Below, one piece after another: positions 21,310-32,436 of a stretch of 64,000 bases of DNA. Within the stretch, counting starts at the first letter, position 1, and the number at the start of each line of letters is the position of its first letter. This DNA is from Sthenelais limicola (Eukaryota > Annelida > Polychaeta > Phyllodocida > Sigalionidae), in the NCBI GenBank assembly GCA_942159475.1, contig OW804102.1, positions 31,502,873 through 31,566,872 on the forward strand. The letters run 5' to 3'. Position numbers and translations under genes: made by a program. Under the pieces are notes generated by a model. It saw nothing but the letters and a program-made list of their open reading frames with translations. It was not told the origin of the DNA and did not search any database.

Positions 21310-21750
21310 CTAAGCATCGTTGTAAGCTTCGACGAGTTCGCCAGTTGTCATGCCAGTCTCGTCCTCCAGGCGGTCCAGCCGATCAGCCATGTTGGTAGCA
21401 TACTCGTGGAACATGTTCCTCATTCCCTCCACGGTGCAGAGCCTGAGACGCAGGAGGAACCTCCAGTTGCGCTGGTCTCCCTTCAAGGAACGCTGGTAGC
21501 GGGCGTTCATGGCGCGGATCCAGTTGTTGAGCAGGATCAACTGTTTGCACGCCTTCTCGAACTTGGCCTCCATGTGCGGGATGTTGGCCATCTCGATGCT
21601 GGAGAGGAAGTCTTCTTTACTGAGCTTGTCTAGAGGCACTTCTTCTTCCTCCTCCTCCATCATTTCCATGTCGTCCTCGTAGTAGACATCGGGCTCTTGC
21701 TCTCTGAGTCTGAAGTTTTCCATCTTGATGGCTTGTTGAACTTGAAGCAA
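21310..21750 (-). CDS. Unrecognised small acidic-to-basic helical protein, intronless
   Basis: A single uninterrupted frame of 146 codons (137 if the second Met, MENFRLREQE, is used). Residues about 20-50 are strongly acidic (a run of Glu around EMMEEEEEEVPLDKL). Residues about 55-135 look helical and amphipathic with many Arg, Lys, Leu and aromatic residues (KQLILLNNWIRAMN, NWRFLLRLRLCTVEGMRN, FHEYATNMADRLDRLEDE). No signal peptide or membrane segment is visible. The G/C-rich, balanced codon use stands out from the AT-rich surroundings, and a TATA box lies about 100 bp upstream, so I think it is a real gene. I do not recognise the family and propose no function. Confidence 0.75.
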   Translation of the reverse strand: MLQVQQAIKMENFRLREQEPDVYYEDDMEMMEEEEEEVPLDKLSKEDFLSSIEMANIPHMEAKFEKACKQLILLNNWIRAMNARYQRSLKGDQRNWRFLLRLRLCTVEGMRNMFHEYATNMADRLDRLEDETGMTTGELVEAYNDA

Positions 21751-21848
21751 GGTCGGAATAGAAGGAAAGTATGGTGAAGCTTGTGCAGTAGGTATTTCTC
21801 GGATGATGGCTGAGCGTCGAATGATGATCTGTACCTTGCAACGCTGGC

Positions 21849-21856
21849 TTTATATA
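21849..21856 (-). promoter_or_regulatory. TATA box of the small intronless gene
   Basis: TATATAAA on the minus strand lies about 99 bp before the first Met codon at 21750, which would place transcription start near 21820 and give a 5' UTR of about 70-100 nt. Confidence 0.6.
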
Positions 21857-21865
21857 TCCATCCAT

Positions 21866-24275
21866 CGGGGAGGAGGAGGTTGTTTGTGTTTGCTGTATGA
21901 AAGGCTATGTGTTGTGTGTTATCTCTGAGGTCAGTGGATGCTTCTCTGAAGGGAGTGTATTGGGGGCCCCCAGGGACGGGCTTTGTTTTGGCTGACCAAC
22001 ATCAAAGCTTGTGTATTCAAGACACTCTGCCGCGCCGTGTGCCCACTGCCGCGCGGCATGACCAGTTGTGTATTATCGCGCGGCGCGCTAATCGCTATCC
22101 GAATACACATAATCCTATGGGCTAATTAATACACAGAGTCACAAAGCGCGAATGTTTATTCAGACTTTGGCAATTATACACCTGATAAGTGTGGAAATGA
22201 TGATCTTAGGGTTTCTAATAGGCGTTAAACTTGATCTCGTTATTCGGCTATCTATTTGATTTGGGGTTAATTGGCTAAATGAATATCAGTAGAGGCCGCC
22301 TTCGTAGAATAAACGTGCCCATTAGAGTATGCAATGTTTTCTTACCTTTGGTGTGATCTATATATGTTTATCTAATGTTATTAATGGGACCACATAATCT
22401 CTCCCCCACCCCCACCCAGCACACAAATAGCAAATGATCCGCGGGGTTTAATACTGCGAGACAGGCTAGTTAATCATTACTTATCAAAGTTCATTTTGAT
22501 AAATTCCATCCGTCTGTCTAACGTGTAGACTATCATCTCAAAGCCGTTGTATGTGGATCACTGGGAATATCCCTTGCGCCAAAAAGCAGTGGAACAATTG
22601 TTGCGATGGACACAACACGATTCTTAATTTACCCCTGTATAAATGTGATTTGCGCTCGATCTATGTAAGTTATTTTTGCCGTTGTAATTATTTTATAACC
22701 TAAAGGGCTTGACCCGGCATTAGGTTAAAATTCTCGGTAGAATCTTTGTTATCATAACGTTTTACATTAACTTAAATGGCTGCAGCCTAGACTGAAAAAT
22801 ATCAATTGCATAATGTATTTGCCGAATAAAAATCTTTAAATACAATTTAATACGAATAAAAATCTTTAAATACAATACAATACAAGTCCTTGTGTTATAT
22901 CTGTAATTCTGGCGCGGAAAGAACTGCTGCATTTTAGTGGTATAATGTCACTAAAGATGATAGCGTAGTGCCTCTATTTTTGTCTCCTTAGAGAATCATC
23001 CTCTGTATATGTTATGACAACGTTGTCGTTATACCATTGAACAAAACAATAATGGTATGCATTTCAATAAAGTCAACCATGATTCCATCTTGCAAAAAAT
23101 ATTCATTCCTTTTATTAGCGATTTATTATCGAATTAATATGATTGCGAATCAGTCCTTCGCACCATTTCATTATATATTTCCCCAAATTATAAGCTACTA
23201 AATCAACATTAAAACAACACCCGAAAGCTACTGGTAACAATTTATAATGTATATTAGATCCGCTTACTTGACCGTATTAATCTTTCCGTGAGGATTCTAT
23301 CATAACTGGGAAAGTACAACTCCCCCAAGGAAGGTATTTCAATAGGGGATTTGCCACCAGAAACCACCAGAAAAAAACCCAGACTCATTATAGTTGTACA
23401 CAGCAACTTCTTTTTAAATTCTTTTTTTTCCATCATGCGTGTATTTTATATAATTCTCTTTACACGCTGTCTAACTAAATGTTGTTTTGTTCAAAATTAA
23501 GTGATAATCCCATTTATAAGATCGCATATACCGGTATATATATTTTGTATCATTTCATTTAGTTACAGGCCAATACAATATTTAAAAAGTGATATAATAA
23601 ACCACTAGGGGGAGCCTGTGTCGACTACTAGGCCTATAGTGGCCAAACAGGGTCATGGTCACATGTTCTTTCCCCGCTGGACTGTGTTGCTGTTGCTGTT
23701 GTTGTTATAAATGTTGTAATATTTTGTCTACACTTAAGAATATCAATGTATCATTAAGACCCTAATACAATGATTAAATTGACAAATAAATAGCGACAAC
23801 ATGATTTGAATGGTTTGCATCTATATAGATATACAACCTATTCAGCGTTTTTCTCGATGTCATTCGGGGAATCGATGTCATTCGGGGAATGTATCACAGC
23901 TCCCATGTAGTATATAAATATAGATTTTTACTTCTTAGAAGTAGGTTTTACATACATCATAGGAAATGGCACATTTCTTTTGTGAACCGACAGTTCTTCC
24001 AGAAAGGCCGAAAATGAAAATATAGTGTCCGGATTGCAGCATCTTTAATGGCGGATTGAATGAAGCGCACAAACCATATTTACAGTCTACAATATTCCTG
24101 AAGAAATATCTTCAGGAATATTGCATAGGTATTCTAAGTAACTAATCGAACAATCACACGTATAATTATCATATAATATTATGATTTAACATTGCATACT
24201 AGAGTTAAGACAATACTTTATTACAAGCTACTCTGAAATCTGCAGGAATGTTTAAAAAAATAAGTTAAAACACGT
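21866..24275. other. Intergenic stretch; CpG-rich promoter-proximal part, then AT-rich
   Basis: The first 250 bp upstream of the small gene are CpG-rich (GCGCGGCGCGC-type words near 22045-22090). The rest is AT-rich with no supported exon. Small tandem repeats are present, for example GAATAAAAATCTTTAAATACAA twice at about 22824-22880 and a TCGATGTCATTCGGGGAA pair at about 23854-23888. Confidence 0.5.
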
Positions 24276-24569
24276 AATGTCAATGCGCATAACATTGTAA
24301 TGAAGGTAAAATGTAAAACAGGCTCATGTAAAATTGTAAAGTCTGAAATGTAAAATTGTAAAGTCTGAAATGTATATCACGCAGCCTGACTGCCAAGTAG
24401 AATTTGAAACGACAACTATAATAATGTCAATGCGCATAACATTGTAATGAAGGTAAAATGTAAAACAGGCTCATGTAAAATTGTAAAGTCTGAAATGTAA
24501 AATTGTAAAGTCTGAAATGTATATCACGCAGCCTGACTGCCAAGTAGAATTTGAAACGACAACTATAAT
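24276..24569. repeat. 147-bp tandem duplication
   Basis: Two nearly identical head-to-tail units start at 24276 and 24423 (shared word CAATGCGCATAACATTG). Each unit also holds a 22-bp internal doublet built on AAATGTAAAATTGTAAAG. It looks recent. Confidence 0.92.
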
Positions 24570-24709
24570 AATGTAATGTAATGTAACCATCTATGATGAG
24601 AATTTGTAAGCTTGAGATTATACATCATTTTCTATTGTTTAGGGCTTGTCGGAAGATCAATCTTTTGAGGCTTTTGTCCTTTTCTGTATATTCTTATGGA
24701 ATAAAAATT

Positions 24710-24711
<2 letters not shown>

Positions 24712-24754
<43 letters not shown>
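24712..24754. repeat. TA dinucleotide microsatellite
   Basis: About 21 uninterrupted TA units follow GGAATAAAAATTCA, which resembles the 3' end of a retro-element with a simple-repeat tail. Confidence 0.9.
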
Positions 24755-24756
<2 letters not shown>

Positions 24757-25196
24757 TTAAACATAAGTATCTGGGTGTTCTAATTTGGACAGCAAGCCTA
24801 ACCTCAGGTGTTCAGTTAATTCTAGTAATTTTAGTCTAGATCATTGTTTAGTGGTTAGATAACATCATTTAGTATCTAAAGTTGTATTTGAGATCATAAA
24901 AAAACTTTATAAAGTAACCTGTTCCTGTAGTGTAAACCGACGTAGTTTTAGAGTGGAAACGTATCTTCATATATAGACGCGCGCACATGGGATTTTCTGT
25001 TGGGAAGAAGCTCATTTTACATGACCATAATTAATAAATGAGTATGAATATTAATAACATTTAATAATGTTATATAATGTTATGTAATAGATTAATGATA
25101 TACAAATGTGTTATTTATAGTCATGACAATGTGACATTATTAACCCCTGTCCACAGATTTTGTTTCAAAAGTCTCCAATTGAGGTATTTCCAATTA

Positions 25197-25444
25197 TATA
25201 TGGGTCAGATCGCCATAATAATGTACAATCAGCAGTTCTACACATTTAGTACATTCTGCTATAAATTAGGCAGATAAATTATAAATAATATGTATATCTG
25301 AGCATAGTTGATATTGTCTTGATTTAAAAAAAATGTTTGGTTATGTTGAACTATATTTTGAACCTAATTTTTATCTTAAATTTGGGTTATTTGAGAGGAT
25401 TGGTGGAGGCAAATTGTCCATTTTCTGACGATTTAGCCCATATA
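25197..25444 (+). mobile_element. MITE family 1 copy (full length)
   Basis: Starts TATATGGGTCAGAT and ends TTAGCCCATATA. Internally it has TCTACACATTTAGTA near the left end and TTTGGGTTATTTGAGAGGAT near the right, which together define the family consensus of about 245 bp with about 30-bp inverted termini. Confidence 0.85.
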
Positions 25445-25671
25445 TCACTCTTTAATGCACGTTGTATCATTTTTTTGTGCTTTTTGTAATTGTGAATAAA
25501 CGTTGGGAGAATACTCGCAACTCGCAAAGACAAAGAGCAGTTTGAGGGTGGCATAATGACACTGCTGTGTCACAGCTGATGTCTCATGTGTATTACTACC
25601 GCAGTAATATTCCGGTGTCAATGTTCTCAGTGACCACTCCCCCGCCCCCACTCCACCCCCTCCTTTTATAT

Positions 25672-25835
25672 GGATGAGGTCACATATAAAAATGTACAAT
25701 TGGCAGCTCTACACATTTAATGAATTCTGTAAAATTAGGGTGAAAATCAGAAATACTATAATAGGTACATCTGAGTATATTTGCTATTGCGTTGATTCAA
25801 GAAATATTTATTTGAGAGGATTTTCAGGATCTTCA
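25672..25835 (+). mobile_element. MITE family 1 copy, 3' part lost
   Basis: The left two thirds are clear (AAAATGTACAATTGGCAGCT, then GAGTATATTTGCTATTGCGTTGATTC), but the right terminus degrades after TTTGAGAGGATTTTCAGG. Confidence 0.7.
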
Positions 25836-25870
25836 GGCGCCTTATTCACCCTTGTTTCCTTCATAACCGT

Positions 25871-26024
25871 ACATGGGTCAGATTTTACGAAAATGTACAA
25901 TTGACAGCTCTACACATTTAGTAAATTCTGCAAAATTAGGCTGCAATTTTCGTCTGAAATCTGGGTTTTTTGAGAATATTGGTGAGGGCGAATTGTACAT
26001 TTTCCGAAAATCTGACCCACATAA
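25871..26024 (+). mobile_element. MITE family 1 copy with internal deletion
   Basis: Both termini are well kept (ACATGGGTCAGATTTT and AAAATCTGACCCACATA), but the element is only about 154 bp because the centre is missing. Confidence 0.85.
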
Positions 26025-26444
26025 GTTTAGGGAAGCCCGAGTAGTGTGACCATCCGACCATGCTACACCCCCCGCGGTGGTATTTACTTGGCTTCTTTTG
26101 AGGAGAATCTTCGCTTCGTTTCTATCGGCGAAGCCAGATCCATTTATTCCGCACTAAAGGAAACATCAATCGCCATTTTTGCAACGTACGGGGTCCATGT
26201 TTTAAAATGACAATGGGTCTGATGTTTCTTTCACATAATCAACTTCTCTGTGCCCAGTTTTAGTTTTACAAAATAATAAGCAAATCTGTAAGCGACATTT
26301 TCCAATACTTTGACTCTGTAAATAAAAAATAATATCGTAAGTAGCAAAATAGCTCCAATTGTAAAAAGCTCCATCATAGCTAATGCCGTCGAAGGGCTCT
26401 TCTGTAATAGTAAGCAGAATATTGATATAATTATTGGACCTGAC

Positions 26445-26664
26445 CAGTCTAGGTCTAAACCATCAGATCAGATAAGAATGGTATCAGGTATGTCAGTGAT
26501 TGAACCCTTACCCCGCTAATCGGTTTCCTCCTGGCCTAAGACTAGGCGTTCTAATGTGAATAATGACATTTCGGTCGTAATGGAATTATAATGGCACTTT
26601 GTGATTTGAGGCAAGAGGCTTTCCCTCCGTTTGAAGGGACTCTCTTATCTTTGGGCCTAGACTG
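26445..26664 (+). mobile_element. MITE family 2 copy (full length)
   Basis: Starts CAGTCTAGGTCTAAA and ends TTTGGGCCTAGACTG. Internally it carries ATAATGGCACTTTGTG and GAGGCTTTCCCTCCGTTTGA, which define a family of about 220 bp. Confidence 0.85.
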
Positions 26665-29599
26665 TGACCGAGGAGTCACCATGTTCCTTTATTGGATGCC
26701 ATCAAATACAATTAACCAGCACATTCAATTCAGACGAATTCAAGATGTCAGAGGGAAATTCATGGGAATTGAAATTGGGAGGGAGGGCCAGACGCCAACA
26801 ATCTTGATGTAGACTTGTTAAAGATATTAAATATAAATAAATGATGAGTAAATATGGACTACGAGCTAGCAATAATAACGACTTGAGAGCTTGGATTATA
26901 TATATATATATATATGTAGCGTGATTTTAATATCACCATGTAAATGTACAGAGATTAATAATAATGATGTATTCTTTATTTTGACAGTACATGAATAAAA
27001 CAGGTAGTACACTTTAGATTAAAAGTACTAAGTACTAGGGTCGACTATCTACTTTTAATGGGGTTTGAGGACGGGTGAGGGTACATATTGGGAGTCTTCT
27101 GACACCACTAGGACTTACCATTTTCTGGCACCATCGATAGTACCATTTTGTTCATTTTCATATTGATTAATACTAATGTAAGGTCTCCGGTATATGTGCA
27201 TATAATACAATACCGGTATACACTCCAATGAGTTAAGTCTGAGGGAGCAGATAGTGTGCTGTATTTAAAATTTAAATTTAAGAGTGTGTGTTCATTAAGA
27301 TAGTGGATTAATGGTCAATAATGACATTTACTGGTAAGACCACAAGCTGTGCTAACGCCTGACAACATCTTTACTTAAAATGTTCCTTCCTAAGCTTGAA
27401 CATCAGAAAGTCAGGTTGTTGGTCTTTGTATATTCATAAATATTATCCCATATTTACGATGAATCAATAAACTACGGAGCTATGGCAAAGCAAAACTATG
27501 AGTAAGTGAGTACGTGTTGAAAAATTACTTCAATGGGGAGGTTCCGTAAGCAAACCTATCTCAATTACGTAACCGTATCCGTATTTTTGTTGTGAATTAC
27601 ATGGCATTGTTTTGTATAAAAATATATTGTGAGATGAAAAACTGTGCTTGATATGTTATATTACGTTTTTTCCGCCATGTTTTTCTGAACCTCCATCTTC
27701 CTTTTAATGTATGTTTGTACATCAGAGATTCGGATACGTTTACGTTTACGTATAGGTTAGACTTGCTGAAGCTTCCTATTGTTTAGCTTTGCGCTTCTTC
27801 AGACTACTACCCCTAGCGTGTTACCACTGAACAATCCAACAATACTCTACAATGCACGTTGGAATGCTCTATACGTGTCCTGTAGGCAGTAAACATCATT
27901 GATTTGATTTTGGAAATATTTTATTCAGGACAAATAGACATTTTTATACATGAAGTATTTAATATTCTCAGAATAGCCTGATTTTAAACTATACAAGTAC
28001 AACAATAGAGTTAATGAAGTATTTACTTTCTATGAGAAACATCCGTTAACGGTTCGTCAAGTAAGGTTTAAATGAATTATACATACAGACTAAAAATTAT
28101 TACAGACCATTATATTATACCTATATATATATATACTCAGTATATGCAGTACATACCTAGTTTGTAGTTTTAAAAAATCCCTTCAGCCGCGCCGTGCTCT
28201 CACACGCTATACCATTAATAATATTGGGCCCGCTATGGTCAACCCTATGGAAAGCCGCTGCCTACAAGACGCGTATAGAGTACATGTATGTAATACTGTT
28301 TCTGAATTGTTCCTGACAATAGTGCTAACGACATCTTAGACCAATAACTTTTGACAAAATGCATGTGGGCATCAGACTAGCATAACTAGGGTTACCCCTT
28401 ACACACACTTGAGCACATAATTCAGTTTAAAGAAGACTTAGTTTTTATTCAGCACAGAATACTTTGGAAATTTACAATTATTAATGTCGTGCAGTTGAGG
28501 ATGATAAAAAGGGAACCTACGTTATTAGAGTCTATATTTACCACCTTAAATGGACCTGCATGAAACTATAGTTTAACCACCTTAGACAGAGACTAACGGG
28601 ATTAGTAACCTTCAATTCGGCCAGCTGCCACCCCCCAACGTCGGCGGCTAATCCTTTAATATATACAAGTTATTATACTCCACACAAAACGTGCATAAAT
28701 GAATGGCATGACAATTTTCTTTCGATCTTCCACTATAATATGTAAGATGAGCATATTTTAGCGTTTATTTCTAGTTTAAATTCTTTTCCAGCAACAAGCA
28801 TCACATCGTTGTGGATGCTATTCTCAGCTAATCCTGATTTCACACAATAGCAGAAAAATGAGAGACAATAATATCGTCGTACCAATTGTGACATTATACA
28901 GATTGTTCCCTTTTCCAGACTGATTGATATAATGCTTGAGAATAATCAGTATAGTAATCATCCTACCAACGCTTGCCATTGGCATAGATACTGTCCACAT
29001 ATTAACACCTCAGTGAGGAGCTTATCTTGAACTAATTATTAGGCATGTTACTCAGGTGAGCTTCGCCCTTCTGGAGTAACTATTATTATTATCCAATGTA
29101 CATGGTTGTAGATCTATTTTTAAAAGTAGGCATACATTTTGTGGGCACGAGCGGTCGAGTGGTGTATTTTATTTTGTTAAACAAATCAATTTGCTGTAAC
29201 CGATTATGTTATCGCCACCCAATCTGTATGAATTACAAATCGGGGGGGGGGGGGGGCGCGAAAAACCCTGGTGTTGGGACTCGGGTACCCAGTATAAATA
29301 AAATCTTTAAAAAAAAATATAAAAAAATGATAATAATAAATTCAAATTCAAAGTCTTCGTTGCAATACTGTAGGTATATTTCCAATGGTCCCCAATACAA
29401 TTTATTTGTAGGAAAGTTATGGAAAGCTGGACGGAGGTTATCAGCTTGTTTCTTTTAACGAACAAGCCCCTGTTACGCAACATATCGAAAAACATACAAA
29501 AGTCTTTGATCTAAGAAAACAGAAGCATAATTTTTGGCAAGATCTTCTGTATATATGTTGTTCTGGGAATGTTTCTTCTTCAAGTGAACAAAATTTGTG
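26665..29599. other. AT-rich stretch, no gene seen
   Basis: No exon of the neighbouring cyclase gene (whose last exon is missing) was found here. There is a short TA run near 26898-26916 and a G run near 29240-29254. Confidence 0.45.
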
Positions 29600-29735
29600 G
29601 TTAAGGTCGTCAGAAAATGGAAAATTCGACTTATTTTCAAACTGTATTTTGGTCCTCATTTTTGTCTTAAAGTTGAGTTATTTGAGAGGGTTGGTAACAG
29701 CGAATTGTACATTTTCTGGTGATTTCACCCTTGTC
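29600..29735 (+). mobile_element. MITE family 1 fragment (right half)
   Basis: Contains AAACTGTATTTTGGTCCTCA, GTTATTTGAGAGGGTTGGT and the terminal GAATTGTACATTTTCTGG. The left half is not recognisable. Confidence 0.7.
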
Positions 29736-30599
29736 CGGAACATCATATCTTATCAGCAATTATCCAGTGCTTGTGGAAGTGCCTTGGTGTATCCTTTCTT
29801 GGCCGTCAGCCAATACGTACACATGGATCCCTTCCCCTGAAACAAGAATTTAAAACAAAAATTCAACTTTTATTCAGGATGGCAATACACGGTAGTATTT
29901 GGGTATCACAGATACTCTATACAGCTACATTGGGCATGGAGTTACAGTCTGTTCCACCAGGGGTTTGCAGTACAGTGTTTTATGTATACATACTCCTATA
30001 TGTCCTTCTTATGCACTGCAGCTTATGTTGCTAATTACCACTGTATTGTCTTATGTTATGTGTACACGGTGTAACCTTATGTATGCTATATGGTCTTGTG
30101 ACACTTATTTGTCTTATGCGTAATGTATGGACTGGAGGCAGCGGCGTGCCATAGAGTTAACCATAGAGGGATTTGGTGTTTACTGCCTACAGGTCACCTT
30201 GACAGTGGTAACAACCCCTGGTCGCAGATTCTGCTGGCCCAAACAACCATAATTATGTAATGCCATACAGTCATACATATTTCATATACTACTTACGTTA
30301 TCTTGCCTTATATATATATGTGTAACTCTTTGTATTATCCGCAAGGAGAAACCGTGATTTACATGCCACTGGTTTGGTATTTTTTTCCCTTACTTGAACA
30401 ACACTTGTATGTACACACTACTTCATATGCCTCAGTAAAACTGCCTAGTCTGCTCTCATAGCCTTCATTAAAGAGAATAGTAATAGTAGACGTTTGTCCC
30501 GTTCCTCAAGCCTTGTGACACTGTACTTAATTTGTGAGGTATGCGCCTCGAGCTCCCCCTTGTTCTAGTGTGGGAAGGTTGCTGTGTTAATACATAATA
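29736..30599. other. No gene seen
   Basis: Open frames here are short and lack splice context or motifs. A GTTTACTGCCTACAGG word near 30178 is the inverse of one near 27874, possibly traces of another repeat family. Confidence 0.4.
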
Positions 30600-30777
30600 C
30601 AGTCTAGTCTCACAGTTGACAGAGCCCCCGAATCCCTCTAAACTGAGGGGAAGCCTCTCGTTCCAAACCACAATATGCCATTGAAATCCTATTAGGACGC
30701 CTATACTCGCTAATGGCTTTCCTGCCCTGACATACCATTCTTATCTGATATGAGAGGCTGTGCATAAGCCTAGACTG
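30600..30777 (-). mobile_element. MITE family 2 copy, shortened
   Basis: Starts CAGTCTAGTCTCA and ends AGCCTAGACTG, with TCTAAACTGAGGGGAAGCC inside. It is reversed relative to the copy at 26445-26664. Confidence 0.75.
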
Positions 30778-30997
30778 AATAGTAAAAACTTTATTATCAT
30801 TTATTTTATGATAATAATTATCCTTATTGCTTCATTCTAATTCTATCTTGCAATTATTTTTCTCCAGGCATGCCAATTCGTCATATCTATCAATCAATTG
30901 GTGTTTAGTTATGACATTTATTATATGTGCATCCCTCTTGAAAGGTGCAATAAGTGGGGTGCAATAAAAATATTCATATAGTGTTCATATAATAAAT

Positions 30998-31126
30998 ATA
31001 GAATGGAACGAGTTGGCAATAATCGAAAATTTATTGGACTTGATTCGTCCGCATAAGCACTGCTTTTGCGGACGTATCTCGTCCAATACATTTTCGATTA
31101 TTGCCGGCTCGTTCCATTCTCTCTAT
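30998..31126. repeat. Near-perfect hairpin MITE, copy 2
   Basis: Its arms share AATAATCGAAAA and GATTCGTCCGCATAAGC with the inverted right arm. It is the same family as 4959-5106, with a shorter loop. The segment ATAAGTGGGGTGCAATAAAA precedes it at about 30950. Confidence 0.85.
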
Positions 31127-32123
31127 GTATATTGATTTAGAAGGTTTGTTTCTCTTTTTTATCTTTTCACACTGAAAATATATCATACATACACTAATAC
31201 TTTATAAAATATATAGGCTTTTCAATAAATGTCATATCATTTGTGGATCTTTATTCATTTCACTTAAGGCCAATAATATATTTAAAACTTTTCAATCAAA
31301 GACGCTTATCCACCATGGATTTTAATTAAATAATTAACCCACCTTTATTTCTATCTTCCCTCTCTCCACTGTCGTGTATCCTTCAATACTGTCTAGGGCC
31401 TCCTTTGTAGCTTGGCTTATATGTATCCTTAGTGCTGCAATAATTATATATCCTATTAGTTTTGTATGTAAATAGGTTTCATAAATGCGCACCCACTTAA
31501 TGGTTTAATCTCATCACTTATTTTATTGCTTAATTAGTTAATTGATTTGGGGGTTAATTTCATTAATTAATTTTTTCATGATCACCTACGGAGAACTGCA
31601 TTAAAAAAAGAGGTAATTGTTTCAGGATGGTGAAGTTAACCTTTTAGAATTATTTTATATAATTAGAAGGCACGCGACTCTAATAAAAGTAACAGCTATT
31701 AAAACAAGTTTTATTAGAGTACTTATGGAAATCGTGTGTATGTATGTATAATCATATAGAGGCAGTGTAAATACGTGAGATTACAATGTCTCATTGGAAT
31801 ATTAATTTTGCATCATTGAAGAACAAATGAGAGTCCCTGCAAAGTTAGATGTACACGTATTCAGGAAAGTCCTAAATATTACTGTACACCTCTTAATGTT
31901 CGCGCAGTATTCATTTCCGCTATTTTAGCGCAACAACCTTTGTGCGTGAAAATAAATCCGGCGGGAAGGGTATAATTATTGCATAAGCAAGTTTTAGTGG
32001 CTTATTTCCTTGCTGCGCGAATTTAAATCCGCGCGAAAAAGGTGTCAATGTATTAAGTGCGTGGACATTTATCCGCGCGAAAGTATATACCATTACAGCA
32101 TATCCAAATAAAGATTCGGTGTC
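31127..32123. other. AT-rich stretch, no gene seen
   Basis: The final exon of the guanylate cyclase should lie here or beyond. I searched the minus strand for a continuation after ASRMESNGL and found none with splice signals. A GCGCGAA-type word recurs three times between about 31900 and 32090. Confidence 0.45.
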
Positions 32124-32310
32124 GGGCAGCTCTACCCATTTAGAAAATTCTGTTAAATTTGTCTAAAAATGATAAATACTAGGTATTTTTGAGTACATGT
32201 TTGGTATTTCGTTGATTCAAAAGAATTGTTTGGTTATGCACAAATTGTATTTTGATCCCCACTTTTGTCTTAAGCCAGGACTATTTGAGAAGATGAATGC
32301 GAATTGGGGG
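32124..32310 (+). mobile_element. MITE family 1 fragment lacking termini
   Basis: Starts inside the element at GGGCAGCTCTACCCATTTAG and runs to ATGAATGCGAATTGG. Both terminal inverted repeats are lost. Confidence 0.7.
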
Positions 32311-32352
32311 AATTGATGCATATATAATTATGCTTTCATAAGGTATACTTAC

Positions 32353-32436
32353 GTAAGCCATTAGATTCCATTCTGGAGGCAATGTTAATGTTATCACCAA
32401 AGAGGCAGTACCTGGGCATCGTCAGTCCCACCACTC
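32353..32436 (-). CDS. Guanylate cyclase exon 14 of model (cyclase core, part 3)
   Basis: The acceptor is ATACAG, the donor is TTAC|GTAAGT. It encodes [20 protein letters not shown] and RMESNG. This holds the guanine-specifying Cys and the transition-state Asn and Arg. The exon ends one base into a codon, so at least one more coding exon must follow. Confidence 0.93.

Noticed and set aside
24276..24569. Direct repeats that could be taken for a CRISPR-like array
   Set aside because: There are only two units with no spacers, and the genome is eukaryotic; it is a tandem duplication.
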